From: Tritrichomonas foetus
Taxonomy: Eukaryota; Parabasalia; Tritrichomonadida; Tritrichomonadidae
Direction of reading: 5' to 3'
Assembly: GCA_001839685.1 (NCBI GenBank)
Contig: MLAK01000915.1
Location: 29,339-93,338 of the forward strand
DNA: 64,000 bases
The notes beneath the pieces were generated by a model that was given only the letters and a program-made list of their open reading frames with translations, searched no databases and had not been told where the DNA came from. The stretch's first letter is position 1. Each line of letters begins with the position of its first letter. This document shows, one piece after another, positions 28,732-36,952 of this stretch. The position numbers and the translations under genes are program-made.

Positions 28732-30396
28732 ATGGATAAAGAAATCGATGAAAGTTTCTTATCCCAATACAGATCGACTATGGAGTTTGAAAAAAAAGCG
28801 CAAAATGGAAGATTAGACATGAAGACAATTTTTTCGAATCCATATAGTGTAATTGCTGCTCGGAAATGGCAGAAGTATTATAGCGAATTTTTGCAGGAAC
28901 ATTTTAAAGATTTTGTTGAAATAGCTATCGGCGATGTTGAAGCAACTTCCAGAGATATCCAAATATCAATGCAAATTTTATATTCTTCTATAAAATATCA
29001 ATTTTTCTACTGTAAAAATTATGAAGCTTTTGATCATATTTGGAGTGTAGCGGTCTTTTCTTCACCACCTGAAATATATTTTCACAATTGCATTTCGTTA
29101 ATACACTCAATGGTTCAATTTAGTAAGGCTACTGTTTTACTATATATTTCTGATCCGGAATTATTTTTTAAAGAACTTCTTTTTTCAACAAATTCTAGAA
29201 TGAATGAAATATTAGAAACTATTTATGAGAATGAAGATTTTTTCATTAATTGGGCACCAACTTTTGATATATTCTCACCAATAAAAGAAATACTCAGTAA
29301 TCCTGTTTATAAAAGTCAATCAAAAGCTATTTTTTTATATGAACTTTTATTAAAATTATACAGCTCAAATTTCTCTTTCCTAGAAAAATTAATAGTTCCT
29401 GACATTGGTCAAAATTTAATTGATATTGGATTAAAATCATCTAATTATAAAGGTTTTGTAGCATTTAGAAAAATGTTGAAATGTATTTATGTTGATAATT
29501 ATAAAATTCCAATCCCACATTTAGCTAAACACCACTCTGACAACCAGAATCAAGGTCAGGCATTTTTAGATATAATCTATGAAAATTTCAATTCACTTCT
29601 AGATTTATTTGTGCGTGATTATTTTTTTGGTCCTTTACAAAAAGAAGCACTTTATATAATAATAGATTTTATAGAATTTGGTCGAACTTTTATTCCTGCT
29701 TTTTCCCATCTGGCAACACATCTTTTACATGAATTTCTGAAGCAACAAACGAATTCTTTTTTACATAATTCTTATTTAGATTATATTAAAAAATTAATAT
29801 ATTTTGAAAAAGAATTTCGAGAGTTTGTATTTTCAAGTGATATTTTAAACATTATTCCGGCTGTTTTTTCTAAAAGAAAAGAAATAATCGCAACTTATTG
29901 GCTACAGCTTTATTATTTGTCTGAAATAATTGATACAAAAATTGCTGATTATATTGATCCCTGTTCAAAATGGGTCAAATATGTGTCTCGTCATTTAGTT
30001 CCATATTTGTCATTCGTTAGAGAACCAATTAACAATATGCCCAAAATTAAACATGATGAAATGGAAAAACACCTTAAAAATTCTATTCAAGCAGGTACAT
30101 TTCTGGTTAATATTTGTAAATCACATGACGGTCTGCCACATACAAATAAAAAACCTAAGTTAAATCAAGTGTTTACAAAAACAATCAAACGGAAAAAACA
30201 ATCACGAGAAAAATATATCTGGAAGGACAATTTAACAAGTGTTGCACCTGAATTTGAAGAAGAAGTTTTTGATGATGGAAAAGATAAAACTAGAATAGAA
30301 ATAGAAATAAAAGAATGGGAAGAGGAAGAAGAAGAAGAGGAGTATTTGTTTGAAGAGGAAGAAGAAAGTCAATTAGATTTTGAACTAACTCAATGA
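28732..30396 (+). CDS. Helical protein with acidic C-terminus, unknown function
   Basis: A 554-residue protein of unknown family. Residues 1-430 are rich in aromatic and aliphatic residues and appear all-helical, with no catalytic motif, signal peptide or convincing membrane span. A basic patch around 465-490 (TKTIKRKKQSREKYIWKD) looks like a nuclear localisation signal. The last 55 residues are very acidic with glutamate runs (WEEEEEEEEYLFEEEEES). A basic then acidic tail fits chromatin or RNA-associated proteins, but this is weak. Trichomonads have many armadillo-like orphans of this kind. Start is the first ATG, divergent from PPWD1. Confidence 0.65.
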   Translation: MDKEIDESFLSQYRSTMEFEKKAQNGRLDMKTIFSNPYSVIAARKWQKYYSEFLQEHFKDFVEIAIGDVEATSRDIQISMQILYSSIKYQFFYCKNYEAFDHIWSVAVFSSPPEIYFHNCISLIHSMVQFSKATVLLYISDPELFFKELLFSTNSRMNEILETIYENEDFFINWAPTFDIFSPIKEILSNPVYKSQSKAIFLYELLLKLYSSNFSFLEKLIVPDIGQNLIDIGLKSSNYKGFVAFRKMLKCIYVDNYKIPIPHLAKHHSDNQNQGQAFLDIIYENFNSLLDLFVRDYFFGPLQKEALYIIIDFIEFGRTFIPAFSHLATHLLHEFLKQQTNSFLHNSYLDYIKKLIYFEKEFREFVFSSDILNIIPAVFSKRKEIIATYWLQLYYLSEIIDTKIADYIDPCSKWVKYVSRHLVPYLSFVREPINNMPKIKHDEMEKHLKNSIQAGTFLVNICKSHDGLPHTNKKPKLNQVFTKTIKRKKQSREKYIWKDNLTSVAPEFEEEVFDDGKDKTRIEIEIKEWEEEEEEEEYLFEEEEESQLDFELTQ

Positions 30397-30743
30397 TTTT
30401 CTTTTCACTGATAATGAACCATTCCAAAATAATACTGAGGAAATTAAGATTTAATTATTTTAGAATGTAACATTAAAAATTCCTAAATTGTTTTGTATTG
30501 ATATATTAAAATAAAATATTTCAACTTTTGATGCTGATATTTTCTTCGAATTACTGCATTACTTTAATTGAATATGTTGATTAAAAAAATACTCTTGTGA
30601 TGAAATTCCATATATTTATTGGAAATCAGATAATCTTTTCTCATGCAAATTTCTCCTTTTAAATCATTATAAATGATATACATAGGGTTGAAAGCCTATT
30701 TAATGAATAATTAAAATTCCAAAATTTTGACCAATCAAAAATT
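30397..30743. other. Intergenic spacer
   Basis: A 347-base AT-rich spacer between two plus-strand genes, with no protein-like frame. CCAATCAAAAATT directly precedes the next ATG. Confidence 0.45.
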
Positions 30744-32216
30744 ATGAATTTAACTTTAATTCAACTTTCTATTAGCAGTTTTCAGAGAACGCCATTTTTC
30801 TCTTCGAAAAACCAAAACTACGAATTCAAATCTTGCGCATTGTCACATTTCTTAAGCCCTTTCTTCTACTCGTCGAATTCGAATATCCAGAAATTATTAT
30901 TTTCGTCGACGCATTTCTCGAAATTTTTATTCACGCCAATAGTTATTGAAGAGGCCACTTATACAGACAAATCTTATTCCAGATTATTCAACGTAAGTGA
31001 CACATTAGATTCAATCACAATAAAGAATTGTCGATTTTTCAAATGCACTACATTAAATGAATTAAACAGTTATGCAGGAGGTATCTACTATAAAACATCC
31101 AATCCATCTCAAACAGAATTTTCAATCATTTCATCATCTTTTATTTCCTGCTCATCTGAAAAAAATGCATGCTTTTATGTTGTTTCAAATAAAGCTAAAA
31201 TTAAATCAGTTTGTGCTATGTCATGTTTCGCTCATAACATTCAAATATTTAATTGCATTTCTTTCACCGACAAAGTTTCATGCAAACTCTCTCAATTTGA
31301 CCAATGCTCCACTATTCAAAAAGCTGGAAGTGACACATCATTACAAATCAGTTCACCATCAATAGAATTCAATACAATTAATCATTCTCGTTGCGCAGTA
31401 CGAAATTTTCGCTGTTGTGGCGGTTTTTTTGCGACAGAGTCATTAAAGTACTCTTTTAATACAAATATGAATTGTACTGGATCAAATTATTTACAATTCA
31501 GTCTACCAGATGGCAATAAGCAAATTGAAGATACTCTTTTTTATCAATGCCATTCATTTAATGAACTTGATTTAAAATGTGCAATTTTTTTGTCGGGACA
31601 TTTAGTTATTCAGCACTTCCAATTTTTCAAAACTCAACTAAATGTTTTTGCTAAATGGATTGGTGATAAACCATCATCAATCACCCTTATTAATTGTGTA
31701 AGTGATATTAAAAGAAAATCATTGAAAATCGATCAAAATAGTAATGTTCAAAATGATGATTTCAATATTACTTTGATTTCATTTATATTTGAAGATAAAA
31801 GATCAATTGTTCTAAAAAATATTGATTATTTGCATTGGAAATGTGCAACAGAAATTTTACCGAAAAAAACAAATTTCCCTTCAATGTCTCATACAATAAA
31901 TAGAGAAAATTTGCATAACCAACAAAAAGAATACTCAAAATCAAGTGCAAGAATATATCTGGAAATATTTTCATATTTGGGCTTAACTTTAATTGTTTTA
32001 ATTTCTTTGATTTTATATTTAATGGCTTATCGTGAAGATATGCTAGCCGGTATTAAGCACCAAATCACTCTCAATGATTCATCATCGCTATTGAATAGTG
32101 GAAATCCTATTGACAACAATGTAGAAATTCTTGAAGAAATCGCAATTAATGACAACTTAGAAGATATCCAACTAAATGATGTTTCTGATCATGTTATTAA
32201 TCTTCATCACGCATGA
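30744..32216 (+). CDS. Putative single-pass surface protein with beta-helix-like ectodomain
   Basis: A 490-residue protein. Residues 50-330 carry repeated short strands with Cys, Ser, Asn and aromatics (ITIKNCRFFKCTT, FSIISSSFISCSS, YSFNTNMNCTG), a pattern seen in right-handed parallel beta-helix surface proteins such as the Pmp-like family of trichomonads. One strong membrane span lies at about 408-430 (YLGLTLIVLISLILYLMAY), followed by an acidic cytoplasmic tail of about 60 residues (EEIAINDNLEDIQLND). No clear signal peptide is visible at the N-terminus, so the start may be wrong, or secretion may use an atypical signal. Function unknown; a surface role is inferred. Confidence 0.65.
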   Translation: MNLTLIQLSISSFQRTPFFSSKNQNYEFKSCALSHFLSPFFYSSNSNIQKLLFSSTHFSKFLFTPIVIEEATYTDKSYSRLFNVSDTLDSITIKNCRFFKCTTLNELNSYAGGIYYKTSNPSQTEFSIISSSFISCSSEKNACFYVVSNKAKIKSVCAMSCFAHNIQIFNCISFTDKVSCKLSQFDQCSTIQKAGSDTSLQISSPSIEFNTINHSRCAVRNFRCCGGFFATESLKYSFNTNMNCTGSNYLQFSLPDGNKQIEDTLFYQCHSFNELDLKCAIFLSGHLVIQHFQFFKTQLNVFAKWIGDKPSSITLINCVSDIKRKSLKIDQNSNVQNDDFNITLISFIFEDKRSIVLKNIDYLHWKCATEILPKKTNFPSMSHTINRENLHNQQKEYSKSSARIYLEIFSYLGLTLIVLISLILYLMAYREDMLAGIKHQITLNDSSSLLNSGNPIDNNVEILEEIAINDNLEDIQLNDVSDHVINLHHA

Positions 32217-32929
32217 TTGTTTTACTTATTTGCTTCCATATACAAAATATGTTTGTTTATTAACTTTATATGTAATAAATTTAATAGAATTGAGTTTTTT
32301 TATTTAGCCTATTTATATTTATATTGTTTATTTCCATATATTTTATTGAGAATCACGAGAGGGAAAATATGGTCAGTTACATCATGAAGATCAATAGTCT
32401 AGATTACCAACAAATAATACTTTTCTTCATGACTTGAAAGAAAATATAGTTCTTGATGCATTGAATTATTTTCGATTCTTCCGGAATTTGCATATCACTT
32501 CAAATTGGAGGCTAATTTTTTCATGAAATAGAATATAATCTCTACTGAATGATAAGAATTCATTAATAGAATGAAATAACAATTGTGAATATGAATTTGA
32601 TTATTTTTATGTCGTATAAATGAAATTAAAAACATTATCCTGCTTTGCATCCAAACATGAAAAAGATTTCGAAAGACCAGGTTTGGTCAATTATTCAAGG
32701 GAATTTATGGCTTGAAATATTTAGAAGTAAAGAAAAGACATTATGTTTAAAACATGAAAATGTGAAAAATGAAAAAAGAAACAAAAGTATGAGTTGCATA
32801 TTACCTCACTGAAATTTTTCTATCCATGTGTTTCTATAGATGAAGCCTTTTTTATTAAGGGAAAAAAATGTTGGAAATTTTATGATGGTTATATTTTTAG
32901 TCAAAAAAATTAAAATAAATGAATAAAAC
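32217..32929. other. Intergenic spacer between convergent genes
   Basis: About 710 bases of AT-rich DNA containing the 3' ends of both neighbours. No domain-bearing frame or clear repeat. Confidence 0.45.
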
Positions 32930-33517
32930 TTAGTGTGCCTCCAAATGAGGGGGAACTTGGAGGGCCCTTGGGTTTCTCCTGAACTCGCCAGTGATGAGTG
33001 CCTCCAATAAATCAAATGGCGGCTTCTTTGGCGCTGTGATTGGCTTGAAATTATTATTCCTTTCGGTTAGCTTTCCTCTGGAAATGAGTTCACTGGCAAC
33101 ACGCTCAGCACTTTGGCAAACCATATTCATATCATTAATTTGATTATCGAGATTGTCTTCTCTTTCTTTTGGATTTGTGGATTCTAACCCAAGGTCGTGA
33201 ATTTGTTCTTGGTATCTTTTCTTGCATGCGGCGTTTTCGGAGATAATTTCTGGGATATCGTTTGCGCATAAAAGAGCGTCAATTCCAAAGCGCGGATCAG
33301 GTGAATCGTGTTTAGTCGGGTATATAACGAAGTATCTGAGAAGCGGAGTAATGTTTTCGAGTAAGTCGTTGAAATAAATCGATATGTATGGCATTTTCAT
33401 TAAATAATTGTTCCAATCTAAATCAGCAGGTTGGAGTGCATTTGGATTTAGTTGATTTTGAAGGCGCTTAATATCGTCTAAGATCTTTTTAAGCTGTCTA
33501 GTTAATTCGTCTTCCAT
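32930..33517 (-). CDS. Small helical protein, possible Mediator MED8-like subunit
   Basis: A 195-residue protein: N-terminal coiled coil (DELTRQLKKILDDIKRLQNQL), a middle segment with a Pro-rich loop (PTKHDSPDPRF), a second helix pair, and a short C-terminal helix. The order resembles Mediator subunit 8: an N-terminal helix, a helix ending before a loop like its SPDRDED segment, a conserved proline-rich stretch, then a long helix. Sequence identity is too low to be certain. If correct, it acts in the head module of Mediator at RNA polymerase II promoters. Any other short coiled-coil family is possible. It is divergent from the ARL6IP1-like gene. Confidence 0.45.
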   Translation of the reverse strand: MEDELTRQLKKILDDIKRLQNQLNPNALQPADLDWNNYLMKMPYISIYFNDLLENITPLLRYFVIYPTKHDSPDPRFGIDALLCANDIPEIISENAACKKRYQEQIHDLGLESTNPKEREDNLDNQINDMNMVCQSAERVASELISRGKLTERNNNFKPITAPKKPPFDLLEALITGEFRRNPRALQVPPHLEAH

Positions 33518-33775
33518 TCGGAAATCTAGAGGTTAATTTATTTAACCATGAATTAAATGAGTCTGTTTAAATATGATTTTTCCATTGTTTCATAATTTGA
33601 CTATTTAATAATTTAAAAAGTCATTTACAAACGATCATTATCCTTTTAAAACTCGTCATGGATTTTCAAAATATAACTGGCTTTAGTATTGAACACAGGC
33701 CAAATAAATATATAAAAAGTTTTCAACACGAATAAATCGGAAAAAAAGTTACAAATTAAAAAAAAAAAGAAATTC

Positions 33776-34516
33776 ATGTCTGATACGAATACTTACCACG
33801 ACGAACTTAAGGAAAAATTCATGATCCAACTTCGCCCCTATGAAGAATTTATTCTAAAGTGCCAAGAAATTCTTTACGGAAAACATCCACTTTTGCTTAT
33901 CGCTTTAATCTGCATTTTCGACGCTGTTTTGATATTCGCACACATTTCGAACATGGGAATTTTCTCGTTAACCAGTCTTTTATTCCTTATCGTCTTCACA
34001 ATTTACTATTTGAATTACAAATTCAGCATTCTCAAACTTGTCCCACAGATAGCCCCAATCAACGAAAGCAACGCCAACAAGGAACTCCACACATTCGAAG
34101 AAATTTGCTCAAGCCTCGCCACAGGAAGACAAAAGCTTGGAATGTTTGCCGATTATTTGCTCGGCAATCAATTCGAGCAAGGCGTCTCAAAAATTATCTA
34201 TGTTTTGACAGTATGGTTCACAATTGCATTTGTTTTCAACATCATTGGAAAGTTCTGGCTTGTTTTCTTGTTCATCAATATTTGCATATTAACGCCAGGT
34301 TTCAATATTCTCTTCTTAGTCTTTGGATGGGTTGGAACGCTTATTCAAGCAATCCTTGCCATGTTTGTAAACCCACAGCCAGGCCAGCCTCAGAACCCAG
34401 TCCAAAGCCCAGGTCAAAATGTGGCACAACCGGCCCAAAATGATGAGCCAGCACCACCAGCTGAAGTGGAAGAAGTACCTGAAGCTGGTGAAGAAGAAAA
34501 ATTCAAAACAGATTGA
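33776..34516 (+). CDS. ARL6IP1-like ER-shaping membrane protein
   Basis: A 246-residue protein with two hydrophobic hairpins (about residues 38-84 and 135-195), the reticulon-homology-like layout of ARL6IP1, which bends tubular ER membranes. The linker contains LHTFEEICSSLATGRQKL, matching the family's FHEICSNLVKTRRR block, and the second hairpin contains LTPGFN where the family has LPGLN. After the last span comes an extra tail of about 45 residues: Pro/Gln-rich (PQPGQPQNPVQSPGQ), then acidic, ending in EEEKFKTD. ARL6IP1 itself ends in a short basic tail, so this tail is lineage-specific. The ATG lies within a TTCATG context. Confidence 0.8.
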   Translation: MSDTNTYHDELKEKFMIQLRPYEEFILKCQEILYGKHPLLLIALICIFDAVLIFAHISNMGIFSLTSLLFLIVFTIYYLNYKFSILKLVPQIAPINESNANKELHTFEEICSSLATGRQKLGMFADYLLGNQFEQGVSKIIYVLTVWFTIAFVFNIIGKFWLVFLFINICILTPGFNILFLVFGWVGTLIQAILAMFVNPQPGQPQNPVQSPGQNVAQPAQNDEPAPPAEVEEVPEAGEEEKFKTD

Positions 34517-34564
34517 TTGAATAAACATTTTACATTATTTTTCATAAATTAAACTAAATTTTAG

Positions 34565-34664
34565 TTCATTTTTATCATTTTTATCATTTTCATTTTTATT
34601 ATTTTCATTTTTAATCATTTTCATTTTTAATCATTTCCATTTTCATTTTTATAATTTTCAGCTT
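34565..34664. repeat. Degenerate TTTTCATTTTTAATCA tandem repeat
   Basis: A 100-base low-complexity tract of degenerate CATTTTTAT / TTTTCATTTTTAATCA units downstream of the ARL6IP1-like gene and upstream of the transposon. Probably a slippage-generated microsatellite. Confidence 0.8.
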
Positions 34665-34835
34665 GGTTTAATAATGTTAATAGACACCTTTAATACTTTT
34701 CTCCGACTGGAAGTAAAAAAATTCGAAATATATGAAAAATTATTATCATAAAGAATGCTACTAAATACATGTTTTATTTATCTAATCTATCAACATATTA
34801 TAATAATTTAAGCAAAAATGTATTATAAATATATA

Positions 34836-34877
34836 CAGTCATTAATAAAAGTATGTCCCACTAATAAAAGTGTGTCC
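34836..34877 (+). repeat. Left terminal inverted repeat of the transposon
   Basis: 42 bases, identical to the reverse complement of 36857-36898. It contains two near-identical sub-repeats, AATAAAAGTATGTCC and AATAAAAGTGTGTCC, in the same orientation. Confidence 0.97.
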
Positions 34878-34929
34878 TGGCTTTTTTCGTACGTTTAGAT
34901 TTTTTCATTTTTATTTCCAGATTTTCTCA

Positions 34930-36411
34930 ATGAAGAAAGCAGCCACTCCGATTCTGTTTGAAGAATTGATTAACCGTGCACAAACATTATTTGGACAGCG
35001 CCTTTATATTTCATTAAAACGAAGTTCAGAGCTTTCAAGCTGTCAATATCGATATTCACAAATTGCCAAAGTTTATGAGATCTTTTCAGAATTTGACGAT
35101 ATAATTACAACCAAAAAAAATGTGCAGTTACTCTTCGGGATATCCAGGAGAATTTTGACACGAAGTCTCGAGCAAGCAAGAAAAAGCCACAAAAATGATG
35201 GAAGACCAAAATCACTAACTGACATTCAAGAAAAACAAGTCCTCGAATTTATCAAATCTAATGCAATTGCATCAACGCCATTGTCTCAATGTGAAGTGCT
35301 TGATTTTATTCTTGAAAACTTTCAAGTTGCTTTGTCATATGGTTGGATGACAAATTTCTTAAAAAGGTATCAAAGTGAAGTGATTCCAGCAACTGCAATA
35401 CCACAAGATGGTGCACGTTTATCAATAAGTCCGGATAATATTCATGAATATATTAATATACTGAAAGCAGAAGTTGCTGGAATTTATATGGACCTAATAT
35501 ATAATTTTGACGAAATGGGTTCTTCAGAACGACACGAATCAAAATCAAAAGATGTGCTTGTCCCTGCTGATATGAAAGGACAATCAATCCATTATTCAAT
35601 CAAACGGAACCAAAAAAATCAAACATTAGTTGCGTGCATCAATGCAGGTGGTGACACTGTTATGCCCATGATCATCGATCATCGAACTAGAATTCAATCA
35701 GATGTGATATCATCTGGATTAAGAAAAGATGAGGATGTAATGCTTCGAAGCTCATCAACTGGCTTTGTTAATGAAGATCTTATTATAGAATGGTTGAAAT
35801 TAAGTGTATTAAAACATGTTCAAGAGTCAAGAACAAGCATTGGAAATCTTGATAGTCCTGCTGTTATGTTTTCAGATAATTGTTCATCACATACAACAGA
35901 TTCTATCAAAAAATTACTTGGTGAAAATTTGATTAAACTAATTACTTTCCCAAGTAACTCAACAGGTTTGTTTCAAATGTTGGATTTAGTTACTTTTGGG
36001 ATTGTGAAGAGACGAAAAAAAACAATCAGAACTGAATTTATAAAAAATTCACAAGCTGACCAAATAAACAAGTTAATACAAGCTTTCGAACAGGCTACCA
36101 CCGGAAATACCAATAGAAAGGCTTTTTCAAAGGCTGGAATAAAGCCTAATACTAGCAATGAACCATATACTGCAATAATTGATGAAAATGAATTTACCAA
36201 ATCGTGTACTATTCAAGAAATATTGACTAAATCAGAAAATTCAAAAAATTCAACCAACCTTACTCGAACAACCCAATTTGGATTCATCAACAAACAGTAT
36301 TTTGAAGAAGAACTGAAAAAGAGGCTAGAAATCAGAAAAAAAAAGAAGCCACTGAAGTCAAAAGGGATAAAATATCATCCCAAACCAAAAATCCCAAAAA
36401 TAAGTAAATAA
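34930..36411 (+). CDS. Pogo/Tigger-type DDE transposase
   Basis: A 494-residue transposase that cuts at the inverted repeats and reinserts the element at TA. The N-terminal region (about 1-150) includes helix-turn-helix DNA-binding segments with the CENP-B/pogo look (GRPKSLTDIQEKQVLEFI). The DDE catalytic core follows: first Asp in YNFDEMG, second in FSDNCSSH, third in STGLFQMLDLVTFG, about 35 residues after the second. The NSTGLFQMLD block matches the pogo family's T-P-L-F-Q-P-L-D. The C-terminus is basic. The frame opens at a GTG at 34870 inside the left repeat; the first ATG is 34930, preceded by TTTTCTCA. No stop or frameshift. It is probably functional. Confidence 0.92.
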   Translation: MKKAATPILFEELINRAQTLFGQRLYISLKRSSELSSCQYRYSQIAKVYEIFSEFDDIITTKKNVQLLFGISRRILTRSLEQARKSHKNDGRPKSLTDIQEKQVLEFIKSNAIASTPLSQCEVLDFILENFQVALSYGWMTNFLKRYQSEVIPATAIPQDGARLSISPDNIHEYINILKAEVAGIYMDLIYNFDEMGSSERHESKSKDVLVPADMKGQSIHYSIKRNQKNQTLVACINAGGDTVMPMIIDHRTRIQSDVISSGLRKDEDVMLRSSSTGFVNEDLIIEWLKLSVLKHVQESRTSIGNLDSPAVMFSDNCSSHTTDSIKKLLGENLIKLITFPSNSTGLFQMLDLVTFGIVKRRKKTIRTEFIKNSQADQINKLIQAFEQATTGNTNRKAFSKAGIKPNTSNEPYTAIIDENEFTKSCTIQEILTKSENSKNSTNLTRTTQFGFINKQYFEEELKKRLEIRKKKKPLKSKGIKYHPKPKIPKISK

Positions 36412-36856
36412 AAAGTAATTCATTTATTAATTCTATCTTTGTTCTTTTTGATGTGAAATAGTTGCTATGTACAAGTGTTTGAGATATATTAGTTTATGTT
36501 TCTTTCATTTGTTCTTGTCATATAAATGAAACAAAAATAATGAAGTGAAATGAATGACACAAATAATCAGGAACATCTGATTGGATTCTATATATTGAGC
36601 AAATTAAATAAGAATTATTGAGTAATTATACAATTATGATGTTTGACAGTAGCAATTTGAAAATCCAAGGAATTTTATAAAATATTGCAGATTTTAGATA
36701 TCTGAATAAGAATTTTTATTTTCGATTTATTAACATTTCAACTTATAGTAGAGATGGTAATAATCATGTATGCACAAATTCGATCATAAAAAAGTCTCTA
36801 TATATTGGAGAAATAAGGAAATTAAAAAGTAAAAAAAGTCTATTTATTTAGAGGTG
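36412..36856. other. Non-coding 3' part of the transposon
   Basis: About 445 AT-rich bases between the transposase stop (TAAA) and the right inverted repeat. No frame with protein character. Confidence 0.5.
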
Positions 36857-36898
36857 GGACACACTTTTATTAGTGGGACATACTTTTATTAATGACTG
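36857..36898 (-). repeat. Right terminal inverted repeat of the transposon
   Basis: 42 bases, perfectly complementary to the left end at 34836-34877, followed by the TA duplication. Confidence 0.97.
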
Positions 36899-36952
36899 TA
36901 TTGTAAATACAAGCTATCTAATTATGGGAATAATTGCACAAGATGAACATTA

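Larger units (their letters stand above)
34836..36898 (+). mobile_element. Complete pogo-like Tc1/mariner-superfamily DNA transposon
   Basis: A 2063-bp element with perfect 42-bp terminal inverted repeats beginning CAGTCATTAATAAAAG, flanked on both sides by TA (34834-34835 and 36899-36900), the target duplication of Tc1/mariner elements. It holds one intact transposase frame and about 440 bases of AT-rich DNA after it. Identical ends and an undamaged gene indicate a recent, perhaps still mobile copy. It inserted 54 bases past the stop codon of the BEACH gene. Confidence 0.95.

Noticed and set aside
34870..34929. GTG start extending the transposase into the left inverted repeat
   Set aside because: Eukaryotic gene with a good ATG at 34930; the extension is Phe-rich and part of the repeat and leader.
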